From NCBI RefSeq assembly GCF_014395225.1, contig NZ_CP060723.1, positions 1,984,001 to 2,048,000 on the forward strand: a DNA stretch of 64,000 bases. Direction: 5' to 3'. A program made the translations under genes and the position numbers. This DNA is from Pedobacter roseus. Its GTDB lineage: Bacteria; Bacteroidota; Bacteroidia; Sphingobacteriales; Sphingobacteriaceae. Positions 26,038 through 35,882 of this stretch are shown here, in pieces. How positions within the stretch are numbered: the first letter of the stretch is position 1; every line of letters begins with the position of its first letter. Below the pieces are notes generated by a model. It worked only from the letters and a program-made list of their open reading frames with translations. It had not been told where the DNA came from and made no database searches.

Positions 26038-26719
26038 GTTATTTTCATTTATTTTTTTTCTGGTATTTGTAATTCAACTCTATGCTGAATATACCAATAA
26101 TGCCGGCTTGCGTACCTTTTCTAAACCATTAATTGTTATGGTACTTCTGGTATGGCTTTATGTGGGTACAAACTTGAAAGGCCGTTTCCATAAAAGGATT
26201 TTTACAGGTTTAATTTTCGCATGGGCAGGAGATATATTGCTGATGTTGCAAAACGGCAGGACAAGTTTTTTTATCTTCGGTTTGGTTGCTTTTCTAGTTT
26301 GCCATATCTTTTATATCAGGGCCTTTACGCTCGATCATAAATCCAACCCAAGCCATAAAACGCCATATTTTCTGTGGGCAGTAGGCGCTTTTGCTATTTT
26401 TTGTTCAGGTTTGTTTTTCTATTTACAACCGCACCTTGGCATTATGCAGTTTCCGGTTTTAATGTATGCCATTATCATCTGTGTGATGGCCTTAATGGCT
26501 GTTAACCGTTACGGGAAAGTGAATATTTTTAGCTTTAAACTTATTCTTTATGGTTCCCTGTTTTTCTTGCTGTCTGACAGTGTTTTAGCTGTGAACAAAT
26601 TTGCGCAGCCTATTCCACAAGGCGATGCGCTGATTATGGCTACTTACATGATTGCCCAGTATTTGATTGTTTATGGCACTATTGAGAGAAAATTATTGGT
26701 AACGAGGACGGAAATATAG
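26027..26719 (+). CDS. YhhN-family lysoplasmalogenase
   Basis: This integral-membrane protein of about 230 residues belongs to the YhhN/TMEM86 family. Known members hydrolyse the vinyl-ether bond of lysoplasmalogen to release an aldehyde. Visible family features are FSKPLIVMVLL in the first third and FAWAGDILLML with a conserved Asp, and about eight hydrophobic segments. Two starts are possible: the ATG at 26009 or at 26027, the latter giving the more typical N-terminus MKTKLFSF. Either way it overlaps the upstream hydroxylase gene, so translation is likely coupled. The function fits the neighbour: both enzymes would act on ether lipids. Confidence 0.88.
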   Translation: MKTKLFSFIFFLVFVIQLYAEYTNNAGLRTFSKPLIVMVLLVWLYVGTNLKGRFHKRIFTGLIFAWAGDILLMLQNGRTSFFIFGLVAFLVCHIFYIRAFTLDHKSNPSHKTPYFLWAVGAFAIFCSGLFFYLQPHLGIMQFPVLMYAIIICVMALMAVNRYGKVNIFSFKLILYGSLFFLLSDSVLAVNKFAQPIPQGDALIMATYMIAQYLIVYGTIERKLLVTRTEI

Positions 26720-26734
26720 TTTGTTGTTTTTTTG

Positions 26735-26942
26735 AAAAGCAAGGTTCTGTGCTAATCGGTTGCTGTAGTCCTGCTATCGTTCCAATCTTTTTAATCAGGC
26801 ACTGTCATTGCATTGAATACGGAAGGAGCGTATCGGTTACAGATGCTTTCCCGAAAGTCGGGACAGGCTGTGCCTCAGCATGATAGTGTAATTATGGGGG
26901 CTGCAAATTAAAAAGGATTTCCACTTTATCAGGTTTATAAAA
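26735..26942. repeat. Dispersed intergenic repeat, family D, copy 1
   Basis: Segments GCAAGGTTCTGT (26739-26750), AGTCCTGCTATCG (26767-26779) and CCACTTTATCAGGTTTATAA (26921-26940) recur in the same order at 39828-39930. The middle part here is longer and differs. No gene is present. Confidence 0.55.
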
Positions 26943-27004
26943 CTCAAGGCAGTAGAGGACATAAAAATATATATCATTACCTGAACCTTCAAGCTGATCA
27001 CCCT

Positions 27005-29386
27005 CTACCTTCCACCTTTTTTTTCCTTATCCAAAACCGTGAAAACCTGCACCAGCCGTTCTCCATTCTCATCCACTAGTGTTAGAGTATGTTTGCCCGG
27101 CGGTGGACTAATGGCCAATTGGTGAAAGTTAGTCGTTGTAGCTACATATTCATTATCAATATGCCAGTAAATTTTTGAACTCGAATTTCGGTGTGCAGCG
27201 TTAATTACAATTTTGCCTCTTGTACCATCTAATTCTAATGGAATGTATACTATAGCATTATTTTTAGGGTAAATCACTTCCATTACACTGTTACCTCCAG
27301 ATGGGTTACAACCTTCTTTAAAAGGTGGAAGATTTTTATAATCGCTGTTTTTAATTTTATAATAATACTCCATGGCCGGCGGCAAAATAAACCAGCTTTT
27401 GTGCTGCATATTGGTTACACTTTCGCACTGATCAGTTACTCTGTAAGTACCTGTTTTATCTAAATGAACCAATTTATGATATGGACAAACCATTGTTTTT
27501 TCTCCTGAAACCGGAACTAGTTCTTCTACTACATTTGTGCAGTATTCTCCTGCCTTGTAACCACTCTGTTTGCAGATTTTAAGTTTTTTGAGTTTGGTGG
27601 TGGGCGTTTCGAACCATTTTCCGTTGGGCAATAATCTAAAAATATCAAATAAAACGGGTGCTGCTGCTTCTATACCGACTAAACCTGGTCTTCCTTCACC
27701 ATCGGCATTGCCTACCCAAACACATACTACATAATTAGGGGTTAAACCTACAGCCCAGGCATCGCGGAAACCGAAACTGGTTCCTGTTTTCCAGGCCACT
27801 CTCTGTGATGATGAAAACTGTTCCCACAAACCTTCATCACCAGGACGCATAACCTCTTCCATGGCATTAAAAGTTACCCAAATCGAACCGTGGTCTAAAA
27901 ATGAATTGCGTTGCTCATCTTTTTCATCCTTGCTTTCATTTTGGAAATAAGTGGCTGGTTTATAATCATCAGGATTGTAAAGGCCTTTGTAAGTATTAAA
28001 ATGGTTTAATGTGCGTACCATGCCCATGTAGGTATTGGCCAAATCCCACATGGTTACTTCGCTACCACCTAAAATTAACGACAGGCCATAATGATCTGCC
28101 GGTTGGTTTAATGTGCCAATTCCTAATTTCTTAAGCTTGTCGTAAAAACGTTCGTATTTGTATTGCTGCAGCATTTTTACCGCCGGGATGTTTAGGGAGC
28201 GGCTCAGTGCTTTATCTGCAGCGATGGCACCATCGTAACCCAGATCGTAATTTTGTGGCGAATAACCTGCTATTTGAGTTGGAATATCTGGGATTAATGT
28301 GTGTGGTAATATAAAACCATCATTCATCATGCTGGCATAAAGCAATGGTTTTAAGGTACTGCCCGGGCTGCGCGGCGCTTTAATCATATCAACATGACTT
28401 TGCAGATCAGCATTTTCCGGTTGATAGATGTTGCCTACATAACTTACTACATGGCCTGTTCTGGCATCAAGCACCAGGGCCGAAATATTATTGATGTCGT
28501 TGGCCCTATAGCGGTTGTTGTAACGCTTTAATATCGTATTTATCTTTAACTGAATATTTTCGTCCAGTGTGGAGGTAATTCTCGTAGAGTTGATTTTAAG
28601 ACTTACCCTTTCTGTTTTAAAACGGTTTAATAAGTGTGGCGCATTTTGTGGTAGGGGCATGGGTTTACCCGGAACAGGCTCTAGTTTTGATAAATTAGCT
28701 GTAGCCTGATCGATGTAATGAAGTTGGGCAAGTTTGTCTAGTAAATCGTTTCTTTTTTTGATTAGTCTGGTCGAATTTTTACCAGGGTGAACCAAAGACG
28801 GGCTGTTAGGAAGAACTGCCAAAGTAGCCATTTCACCCCATGACAATGTTTTGGCATCGCGGCCATAATAGCGCCAGCTAGCTGCTTCTAAACCGACAAC
28901 ATTGCTTCCAAAAGGGGCATTGGCAGCGTACAAACCTAAAATTTCTGCTTTTGAATATTTGAGTTCTAAGCGCAAGGCTAAAATTACTTCCAGGAGCTTT
29001 TGCCAAACGGTCCGATCTTGTTTTCTAGAAAGGCGGATTACCTGCATGGTTAAGGTACTTCCGCCACTTACCACACTTTTTGCCCGCCAGTTCTGACGCA
29101 TAGCCCTGCTCATGGCCAAAATATCTACACCGAAGTGGTTGTAAAACCGTTTATCTTCGAAAGCGATAATACAATCTTTAAATTTTACCGGAACGCTATC
29201 GGCCACCGGGAAACGCCACTGTCCATCGCTGGCAATCGCAGCACTCAGTAATTTGCCATTGCTGGCTTCAATTACAAAGGAAGTAGGTGTTTTGAAAAGT
29301 TTTGAAGGCAGTGAAAATAAAAACGTCAAAAGCAGGACAATACAGATGAGATCAGAAATGAGAAATGCTTTTGGGATTTTGTTCAT
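27005..29386 (-). CDS. pbpC: Penicillin-binding protein 1C
   Basis: This 793-residue inner-membrane enzyme makes and cross-links peptidoglycan. A membrane anchor (about 8-28) is followed by the glycosyltransferase domain, with catalytic Glu77 in FEDKRFYNHFGVD and the GGSTLTMQVIR motif. The transpeptidase domain has SxxK at Ser343-Lys346, SLN at 397-399 and KTGT at 533-536. The last about 100 residues form a beta domain of the PBP1C type. All motifs are intact. In E. coli pbpC is next to the alpha-2-macroglobulin gene yfhM; the same pairing appears here, with a small gene between. Both are on the minus strand, with pbpC downstream. Confidence 0.95.
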   Translation of the reverse strand: MNKIPKAFLISDLICIVLLLTFLFSLPSKLFKTPTSFVIEASNGKLLSAAIASDGQWRFPVADSVPVKFKDCIIAFEDKRFYNHFGVDILAMSRAMRQNWRAKSVVSGGSTLTMQVIRLSRKQDRTVWQKLLEVILALRLELKYSKAEILGLYAANAPFGSNVVGLEAASWRYYGRDAKTLSWGEMATLAVLPNSPSLVHPGKNSTRLIKKRNDLLDKLAQLHYIDQATANLSKLEPVPGKPMPLPQNAPHLLNRFKTERVSLKINSTRITSTLDENIQLKINTILKRYNNRYRANDINNISALVLDARTGHVVSYVGNIYQPENADLQSHVDMIKAPRSPGSTLKPLLYASMMNDGFILPHTLIPDIPTQIAGYSPQNYDLGYDGAIAADKALSRSLNIPAVKMLQQYKYERFYDKLKKLGIGTLNQPADHYGLSLILGGSEVTMWDLANTYMGMVRTLNHFNTYKGLYNPDDYKPATYFQNESKDEKDEQRNSFLDHGSIWVTFNAMEEVMRPGDEGLWEQFSSSQRVAWKTGTSFGFRDAWAVGLTPNYVVCVWVGNADGEGRPGLVGIEAAAPVLFDIFRLLPNGKWFETPTTKLKKLKICKQSGYKAGEYCTNVVEELVPVSGEKTMVCPYHKLVHLDKTGTYRVTDQCESVTNMQHKSWFILPPAMEYYYKIKNSDYKNLPPFKEGCNPSGGNSVMEVIYPKNNAIVYIPLELDGTRGKIVINAAHRNSSSKIYWHIDNEYVATTTNFHQLAISPPPGKHTLTLVDENGERLVQVFTVLDKEKKGGR

Positions 29387-29458
29387 TTGTTTTTTGTAAT
29401 AGAAACCTTACTTATATTCCAAGGTATACATAAAGATTAGATACCGACACATATGATC

Positions 29459-29955
29459 TTATTCTTTATCAAAACTATAAATGTCACCAGATTTTTCATT
29501 GCATTTTCTGAAAAATTGTTTAGGAATTCCGTTTCTGAAATTAACTATTGTTTGTGTCTTCTTATTACATTCTACATCTGAATTTTTAAATATTAATGCT
29601 CCATTTTTCAGTTCAGTTGGTAAATCTCTGATTGAATTCAAATAATAATTTCCGATATACTGATTTTTATTGTTAAAAATTAAAATCCGAGAGGTTGCCC
29701 TATGTGATAAACCCCAGAGCCATATAGAATTCATGATTTTGAATGTCTGACCGCCTTGTGTTTTAATTTTACCTAAATATTTGAGATGAGTTTCAGTTCC
29801 ACCACTTTGTGTCCACTTTCCATCTATATATAATTTATTGATTATTGCCTGTTCCAAAACATGTTTTTGCATTTTTTTTCGGCATTTTGGCCACGTACTG
29901 GAATTATGAATGAAATAAAGCATACGGTAAAAAGAGTAATTCGTTTATTTGACAT
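29459..29955 (-). pseudogene. Small secreted protein, frameshifted in its signal peptide region
   Basis: I do not recognise this family. The longest open frame (29459-29923) begins inside the gene with an atypical N-terminus. Reading from the ATG at 29955 in another frame gives a typical Bacteroidota signal peptide (MSNKRITLFTVCFISF and then PVRGQNAEKK). That frame joins the main one if one A is added to the A8 run (T8 at 29872-29879 on the plus strand). The corrected protein would be about 165 residues, secreted, with a Cys pair near its end. It lies between pbpC and the alpha-2-macroglobulin gene. The shift may be a real mutation, slippage, or an error. Confidence 0.7.
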
Positions 29956-30038
29956 AAATATGAAATGGCTCGATGCTAATATCTAAGTGTTTAGTGCATT
30001 ATTGGCAGCAATGAATATAATTTATTTATGGAAATAAA

Positions 30039-30069
30039 AACCTCGCAGGTTTCAAAAACCTGCGAGGTT
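30039..30069. repeat. Palindrome AACCTCGCAGGTTT, perfect copy
   Basis: Two perfect 14-bp arms (AACCTCGCAGGTTT and AAACCTGCGAGGTT) flank a 3-base centre. The element ends 8 bases after the alpha-2-macroglobulin stop codon (minus strand). The same core occurs at 39759-39787. This type of palindrome is very common between genes in Bacteroidota, from general knowledge. It may also act as a terminator here. Confidence 0.75.
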
Positions 30070-30077
30070 AAATATAC

Positions 30078-33000
30078 CTATTTCACCACCTGCACCCACT
30101 TACCAGCTTCTGTAGCCGAAATATCATTATTATACATCGCTTCGCATTGCACAGCTGATAAATAAAATTTACCCAAATAAGAAGCATTAAGTAACACTTT
30201 ATAAACCAGACTTTCACCTTCTCTTACGTTAAAGTAAGTGAAAACACGGTCGTCTCTTATATCCTGATAAGTAAATGGAGATGAGGCCAAAATACTTTGG
30301 TTATCGTTAACACGGGTATTGATTATTTCCCATCCAGATGGAAAAATTTGGGTTAGCGCCATTTGTTCATAATAACCCATCCTGCCAGGATTTTTTACCG
30401 TTACTTCTGCGTAGAAATCAGTGCCTTGTTTTAAAATGCTTGGATCTAAAACTTTACCGTTTAATCGTTTGTAAATCACATTCATATCCAAAACCTCAGG
30501 TCGGTTAGGTAAGAAGTTGTTCTGACCTGCAACAGGCTGTCCTTCTAAAACCAAACGCACAAACAATACATTATTTCCATTATTGGTAACTGATGCCGTA
30601 TTGCCTTTAAAGGTTACAGGCGTACTATTAATGTACTGGTTCGAGTTTACTGGAGCAGTTTTTCCATCCAGAACATATTGGTACTGCAATTTATTTGCCG
30701 ATTGATTTGAACCGCAGAACTTTGCAATAGCCAATAAACTGTAAGCTGTTGTTTGTGTACTGTACCAGGTATTTTCGCCTAGCTTGGCCGCTAAAGGTTG
30801 CAATAAACTGGCTGCTTTTGCTTTCTGACCAAGTAGGGTAAGGGTTTCTAAAATCATGGCCTGATCACGAACATCAGACCCATACGTGCCACCCAGCTGT
30901 TTGTAGGCCTGAATAGAAGTATCCAATCCTCTGATCATATTTTGAGCCACATCATTTTGTCCGGCAAGTTTGTATGCTGCTGCCAACCGCCATTTTGCGG
31001 CAACAGATAAATATTCAAAAGCTTTTAACCGGTTCATTGCCGCCATTTCTGGCTTTTTAGCTAGCGCCAGCATGTATAAGCGGTAAGCCTGAGATAAATC
31101 GCCACCATAAAAATTGTTGCTGTTTGGAGCCCAGTTTGCTGCTTTTGATTTTTGATAACGTAACAAGTCATCCAATAGGCCAACAGGAAGGGTATAACCA
31201 GCATTTTGCGCTTCTACCAGGAAATGCCCCGCGTAATTACTTCCCCATTCATCAGCAGTACCTTCGCCTGGCCAGTAAGATAAACCCCCTTCGGTAGTTT
31301 GGAAACCTTTAATTCTGTTTATACCTGCTTTGATATTTTTCTCTGTTGTGGCTTTCTGCTGTTCATTCAACGGACTTAATCTATCGAGGAACAATTGAGG
31401 GAAAATACCGGAGGTAGTCTGTTCGATACAACCATGAGGATATTGGATCAGATAGCCTAATCGTTTGCCCAGGTTGATTGCCGGGATAGAGGAAACTTCC
31501 AATGATCCGGAGTTGGTTCCCGTCATTCCTATTGGTAAATAGTTTACCGCCCATTTGGTATGTGGCTGAACCGTCGCCGAAACTACATTGGTTACATAAG
31601 GATTTGGATTTCGGATATCCATTTCTACATCGTAAACTGTTTTTTCAGCTCCACTCTGCGCAATTACTTTTACTTTGGCAATACCTACGTTATTCGGTGC
31701 TTTTACCTCAAAAGAAGTCATCTGCTCGCCCGTTTGTTTATAGTAAAGCTGCTGTTTATTAGTACCCTGAACAATTAAATTGCTGGCCTGAAGCTGTACG
31801 GATACATTTTTAAGGTTGTTCTCTGTGGCAAAAACAGTTACAGGTAATGTAAAACTTTCTCCCGGACCAATTACCCTTGGCAGGGTAGCCAGCACCATTA
31901 ACGGTTTTTTAACCTGAACTGATTTTTCTGCAAAACCATAAGCCGCATCCTGTCCGGCAACTACCATAGCCCTCACCGCACCTATATATTGAGGCAATTT
32001 AAACTTATGTGTTTTGCTTTCGCCTTTACCAATGGTAAATGGCCCCATAAATTTAACTACTGCCTGAAAGCGATTCGCTTTAGCTGGATTGAGGTTTTTA
32101 TTGATGCTTCCGTCACCACCAATGCTTAAAATACGCTCTAAATTTCCACCCCAGGCACCTAAAACATAATCGAACAAATCCCATGTTTTAACACCCAAAC
32201 CTTCGCGGGCATAAAATGCGCCATGTGGGTCTGGTGTTTTATAACGGGTTAAATCCAGTAAACCTTCGTCAACCAAAGCAATGGTATAAGTCATCGCCTT
32301 GCCGTTTTGCTCTCCAACGGTTATGGTGTTTTCCGTTTCAGGTTTAATTTTATCCAACATTTTTATTGTTGGTTTCAAAATGGTTTGCGGATCTTCTACC
32401 GAAAGTGGAATGGCACCATACATCCTGATTGGTAAATCGTTCACCGTTTGTGCGTGAGGTTGTAATAGGGTAATATTGGCAAAAACATTCGGTGCCATTT
32501 CCTTCTCCGCTTTAAACTTAAATTGCGTTTGTCCGGCTTTGGTATCTACCCAGAAAGTTTTTAAAACGCGGCTTCCATTTTCAATAGAGATTAGTGCCCT
32601 GCCGTTTTTACCCGTTGGGATAGTTAAAGTAATATCCTCGCCCACAGTGAATTTCTCTTTATTGGCGGTGAAAGAAAGCATAGAAGCTTCAGTAGGGTTA
32701 CTGCCTTGCTCGCGCTGCGCCCATCCTGGCCAATCTACATAAACTGATTTTCCGGTAACATGGCCGCCGTTTACATCGCGCACCAAAATCAAGTAACGTC
32801 CCCATTCTGGTTCATCAACACGTAAATTCCAGCTTCCTTTGCCATTAAATAAGTTAACCTGATGGCTTTCTACCAGTTTATTAAACTGATTTTGGGTAAA
32901 GTTGGCATAAGTATCCTGGTTATCCTGTTCCCACCACCAGCGCCATTGGGTTTTATATAATTCCACCGTAACGGTTTTGGTGCCACTCAATAATTTTCCA

Positions 33001-35669
33001 TCGGTATTTACATTAACGATTTCAATTTTATGTTCTTTTCCGGTAACCAACATACCACTTAAACGATCGCCCTTTTCAGCACGGATGCCTAAATAGCTAT
33101 TGTACACGTGGTAAGGAATACTGAAATTATCTATACTGAAATTACCGCCCGGTTCGAAAACTTTTGTGGTGAAATTTGCCCTTAATACACCTGGAGCAGT
33201 ATTATTCTCATTTAAATTGGTATTAATCTGCGCGGTACCATTCTGGTTTAAAGTACCTTCAAAAATGGTTTTTAACTGCGATTCGAAGTTAACCGTCGGA
33301 TTATCGAAACTGAAACCTTCAAAACCCTTAAACTTGGTTTCGGTAGTGTTTAAATTCACATCAACCTTTGCCTTTAAATTTTGAGCTACTGCACCAAACA
33401 ACCATTTGGCCGATAGGGTAGCGGCAGAAGTACCTGAGCTTAAATATGCCCTGTTACCAATGTTGAAATCAATTTTTAAACGGTTTGGCATTACCGTTTC
33501 AATTTTTAAAGTTTTGGTAAAAGTAGCACCACCTGCTTTAACTTTTGCCATCCAGTTACCAGTAGGCGCTGTACTTTCGGTAGCAGTTTTGAAAGTGTAA
33601 AATCCATTTGTGGGTTTACCATTGATGAGGCGTTTATACAATTGTCCTTTTGGATTGTAAAACTCCATGGTTACCGGGTAATTGGCTGGCAGCTTTTTAA
33701 GTTTATCTTCCAGAACGAAGGAAACAAACAAACTATCGCCAGGGCGCCAAACACCGCGTTCGCCATAAATAAAACCTTTCAGGCCACTTTGAACCACATC
33801 ACCACCTACATCGAAACGACTTAACGGAAGTGAACTTCCATCATCCAGTTTGAGGTATCCTCTTTCAGAGCCATTCTTGGCAATTAATAAGAAAGGCTGA
33901 CGTTTTAAATCAAATTTTGCAAAACCATCACCATCGGTTTTAGTGGTAAATATAATCTGTTTCTGGTAATCCATTAGTTCCAGGTTAACCCCGCTCAATG
34001 GTTTAGCAGTCAATAAATCTGTTGCGATAATCAGCATTGAATTATCATTTCCTCTTTTGGCCACCAAACCAATATTTGAAGCAATTAAGTTTCGGCTGGC
34101 CCAACGTTGGTTGGTATAGAACGAAGGGGTACAAGGATTGTCCTTATCATTCCACCTGTAATTTGATGGATAATAATTGTTGTAACGCTGCCAGAAATCG
34201 TCATCCTCATCAATCTTTTCACCATAGCCTTCATCATCACCATATTCGCTTTCTTCATCGTTACTATCGCCTTTTTCTACTCCGGCTTTGCAATTGTAAG
34301 CGTTATATTCCTGTCTGAAAGCAATGGTAACACGGTACATGGCTCCAGGTTCAGTCCGGATCATTTTATCCAGATCGAGTGTAAATCGGTTCTTTTTGTG
34401 CAGGTTTAGTGCTTTATCCTCATCTAAACGTACAGTTTTCTGTAAAATAGGTTTCGCCACCCTGCGCAGCTCGTTACCATCTTTGTAACTATTGGTTTGG
34501 AAAAACTGCGGGATATTATTTTCGTAAATTTTAATTACCGTTACATCAACCGCTTTTAAATTAATCGCTTCGAAAGGTAAAACCAGTTTGCCTGAATTAG
34601 GTAAAATGGTACCGGCACCCGCGATGGTAACTGATGGCAATTTATCTTCAAAAACAAGATTGGCTACTTTACCGGTGGTTAGCTTTTTAGCATTTATATT
34701 TTCGACCCCTGCATTTACACTTAATGCATAATTGCCTTTTAATTCTTCAGGAGCGTACACTTTAACCTGACTGGCATCAATGGTATATCTCACATCGCTT
34801 AGGTTGCCCAGCGTAATCATACCGGTTAAATCCTGCCCTACACCAATCGGTTCCGAAAATTGTACCAGGGCATAATCTTCTTCTCCCTGGATGGCTTTCA
34901 TGTCCAGTATCTCGAATTTATTTATCGACGGAACGCGTACCTCCACTTCTCCTTTTTGATCGGCATCAATGGCATCACCATCCCATTCTAATTTTAGATT
35001 TTGGTCGTTACCTGTTTTTTTTATGCTATCGATGGTAAATTTTGAAGTATTTTTAGCCGGATCATGCTGCCATTTGATTTTTAATTTCTGATCAAAATCC
35101 AATGAAAGTGTTTTTTCAATTTTACTCGTTTCTTCAACATCTGCTGTAGCTACTTCACCTGTAAGTTTCATATAGTCAAGGGAAGTATTGTTTTGCGATA
35201 CCAATCCGTTTTGAGAAAGCATGATGCCCGGGGTAATCACTTTAAACTCAAAGTCGAAATCTTCGAGTCCTTTTTCGGTAGCAGAAACTTCTGATAATTT
35301 GAAAGTCGCTTCGTAATTTTTGCCAGGTTTAAGGTTTTCATCAGGCCTGAACTCTACCGTTTGCGGATCGATCCAATAGGTTTTTCCTGAAATGGAAGGG
35401 GAGAAGTCGAAAAGTTCGCGTGAGTCGGCTTTGCCTAAATCCTGCATGCCCGTAGCAGCATTGGCCAGGTGGACGCGGATAAAACTCTTTTTCGAAATGG
35501 TTCCGGAAGTATAGGCTTCGATATACTTTGCGTAAGCCTGGTTTTCTTCGTGGTTTTTCTTCTTCCTGTTAAAATAAATAAACACGATTGCAGCTATTGA
35601 AATAGCGAGCAAACCGATAAAAATAAATTTCTTTTTTGAGGACGATTGATAGGTAGATGGTTGTTCCAT
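30078..35669 (-). CDS. Alpha-2-macroglobulin family protein (bacterial, YfhM-like)
   Basis: This is a 1863-residue protein with an N-terminal membrane anchor (about 14-34) and a large periplasmic part. It follows the plan of bacterial alpha-2-macroglobulins: MG-type beta domains, a bait-region stretch, a macroglobulin domain with YGERGVWRPGDSLFVSF (about residue 625), and a thioester domain with GCIEQ (Cys1414). Such proteins trap proteases that enter the periplasm through damaged walls; the partner PBP1C repairs the peptidoglycan. An unusual Asp/Glu-rich insertion (about residues 475-510, with many Asp, Glu, Tyr) is not part of the standard domains. It is upstream of pbpC on the same strand, with one small gene between. 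Confidence 0.93.
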   Translation of the reverse strand: MEQPSTYQSSSKKKFIFIGLLAISIAAIVFIYFNRKKKNHEENQAYAKYIEAYTSGTISKKSFIRVHLANAATGMQDLGKADSRELFDFSPSISGKTYWIDPQTVEFRPDENLKPGKNYEATFKLSEVSATEKGLEDFDFEFKVITPGIMLSQNGLVSQNNTSLDYMKLTGEVATADVEETSKIEKTLSLDFDQKLKIKWQHDPAKNTSKFTIDSIKKTGNDQNLKLEWDGDAIDADQKGEVEVRVPSINKFEILDMKAIQGEEDYALVQFSEPIGVGQDLTGMITLGNLSDVRYTIDASQVKVYAPEELKGNYALSVNAGVENINAKKLTTGKVANLVFEDKLPSVTIAGAGTILPNSGKLVLPFEAINLKAVDVTVIKIYENNIPQFFQTNSYKDGNELRRVAKPILQKTVRLDEDKALNLHKKNRFTLDLDKMIRTEPGAMYRVTIAFRQEYNAYNCKAGVEKGDSNDEESEYGDDEGYGEKIDEDDDFWQRYNNYYPSNYRWNDKDNPCTPSFYTNQRWASRNLIASNIGLVAKRGNDNSMLIIATDLLTAKPLSGVNLELMDYQKQIIFTTKTDGDGFAKFDLKRQPFLLIAKNGSERGYLKLDDGSSLPLSRFDVGGDVVQSGLKGFIYGERGVWRPGDSLFVSFVLEDKLKKLPANYPVTMEFYNPKGQLYKRLINGKPTNGFYTFKTATESTAPTGNWMAKVKAGGATFTKTLKIETVMPNRLKIDFNIGNRAYLSSGTSAATLSAKWLFGAVAQNLKAKVDVNLNTTETKFKGFEGFSFDNPTVNFESQLKTIFEGTLNQNGTAQINTNLNENNTAPGVLRANFTTKVFEPGGNFSIDNFSIPYHVYNSYLGIRAEKGDRLSGMLVTGKEHKIEIVNVNTDGKLLSGTKTVTVELYKTQWRWWWEQDNQDTYANFTQNQFNKLVESHQVNLFNGKGSWNLRVDEPEWGRYLILVRDVNGGHVTGKSVYVDWPGWAQREQGSNPTEASMLSFTANKEKFTVGEDITLTIPTGKNGRALISIENGSRVLKTFWVDTKAGQTQFKFKAEKEMAPNVFANITLLQPHAQTVNDLPIRMYGAIPLSVEDPQTILKPTIKMLDKIKPETENTITVGEQNGKAMTYTIALVDEGLLDLTRYKTPDPHGAFYAREGLGVKTWDLFDYVLGAWGGNLERILSIGGDGSINKNLNPAKANRFQAVVKFMGPFTIGKGESKTHKFKLPQYIGAVRAMVVAGQDAAYGFAEKSVQVKKPLMVLATLPRVIGPGESFTLPVTVFATENNLKNVSVQLQASNLIVQGTNKQQLYYKQTGEQMTSFEVKAPNNVGIAKVKVIAQSGAEKTVYDVEMDIRNPNPYVTNVVSATVQPHTKWAVNYLPIGMTGTNSGSLEVSSIPAINLGKRLGYLIQYPHGCIEQTTSGIFPQLFLDRLSPLNEQQKATTEKNIKAGINRIKGFQTTEGGLSYWPGEGTADEWGSNYAGHFLVEAQNAGYTLPVGLLDDLLRYQKSKAANWAPNSNNFYGGDLSQAYRLYMLALAKKPEMAAMNRLKAFEYLSVAAKWRLAAAYKLAGQNDVAQNMIRGLDTSIQAYKQLGGTYGSDVRDQAMILETLTLLGQKAKAASLLQPLAAKLGENTWYSTQTTAYSLLAIAKFCGSNQSANKLQYQYVLDGKTAPVNSNQYINSTPVTFKGNTASVTNNGNNVLFVRLVLEGQPVAGQNNFLPNRPEVLDMNVIYKRLNGKVLDPSILKQGTDFYAEVTVKNPGRMGYYEQMALTQIFPSGWEIINTRVNDNQSILASSPFTYQDIRDDRVFTYFNVREGESLVYKVLLNASYLGKFYLSAVQCEAMYNNDISATEAGKWVQVVK

Positions 35670-35882
35670 GAATGAAATTCGTTAAGATAAATTGGAGTAT
35701 AATGTTGCGGTTGCCACAATTGCTATGCCGTAATTGACATGATTAAACCTAAAACCCGCTATTCCATCTGAAAATTAACTAAAATCGACGTTAAAAGAAA
35801 TAATGTTGAAAATTAAAGCGAATGGTTTGCTCATTTGCATGGATTTGGATAAGTTTACAAGATCAACCCAATACAACCAGAT

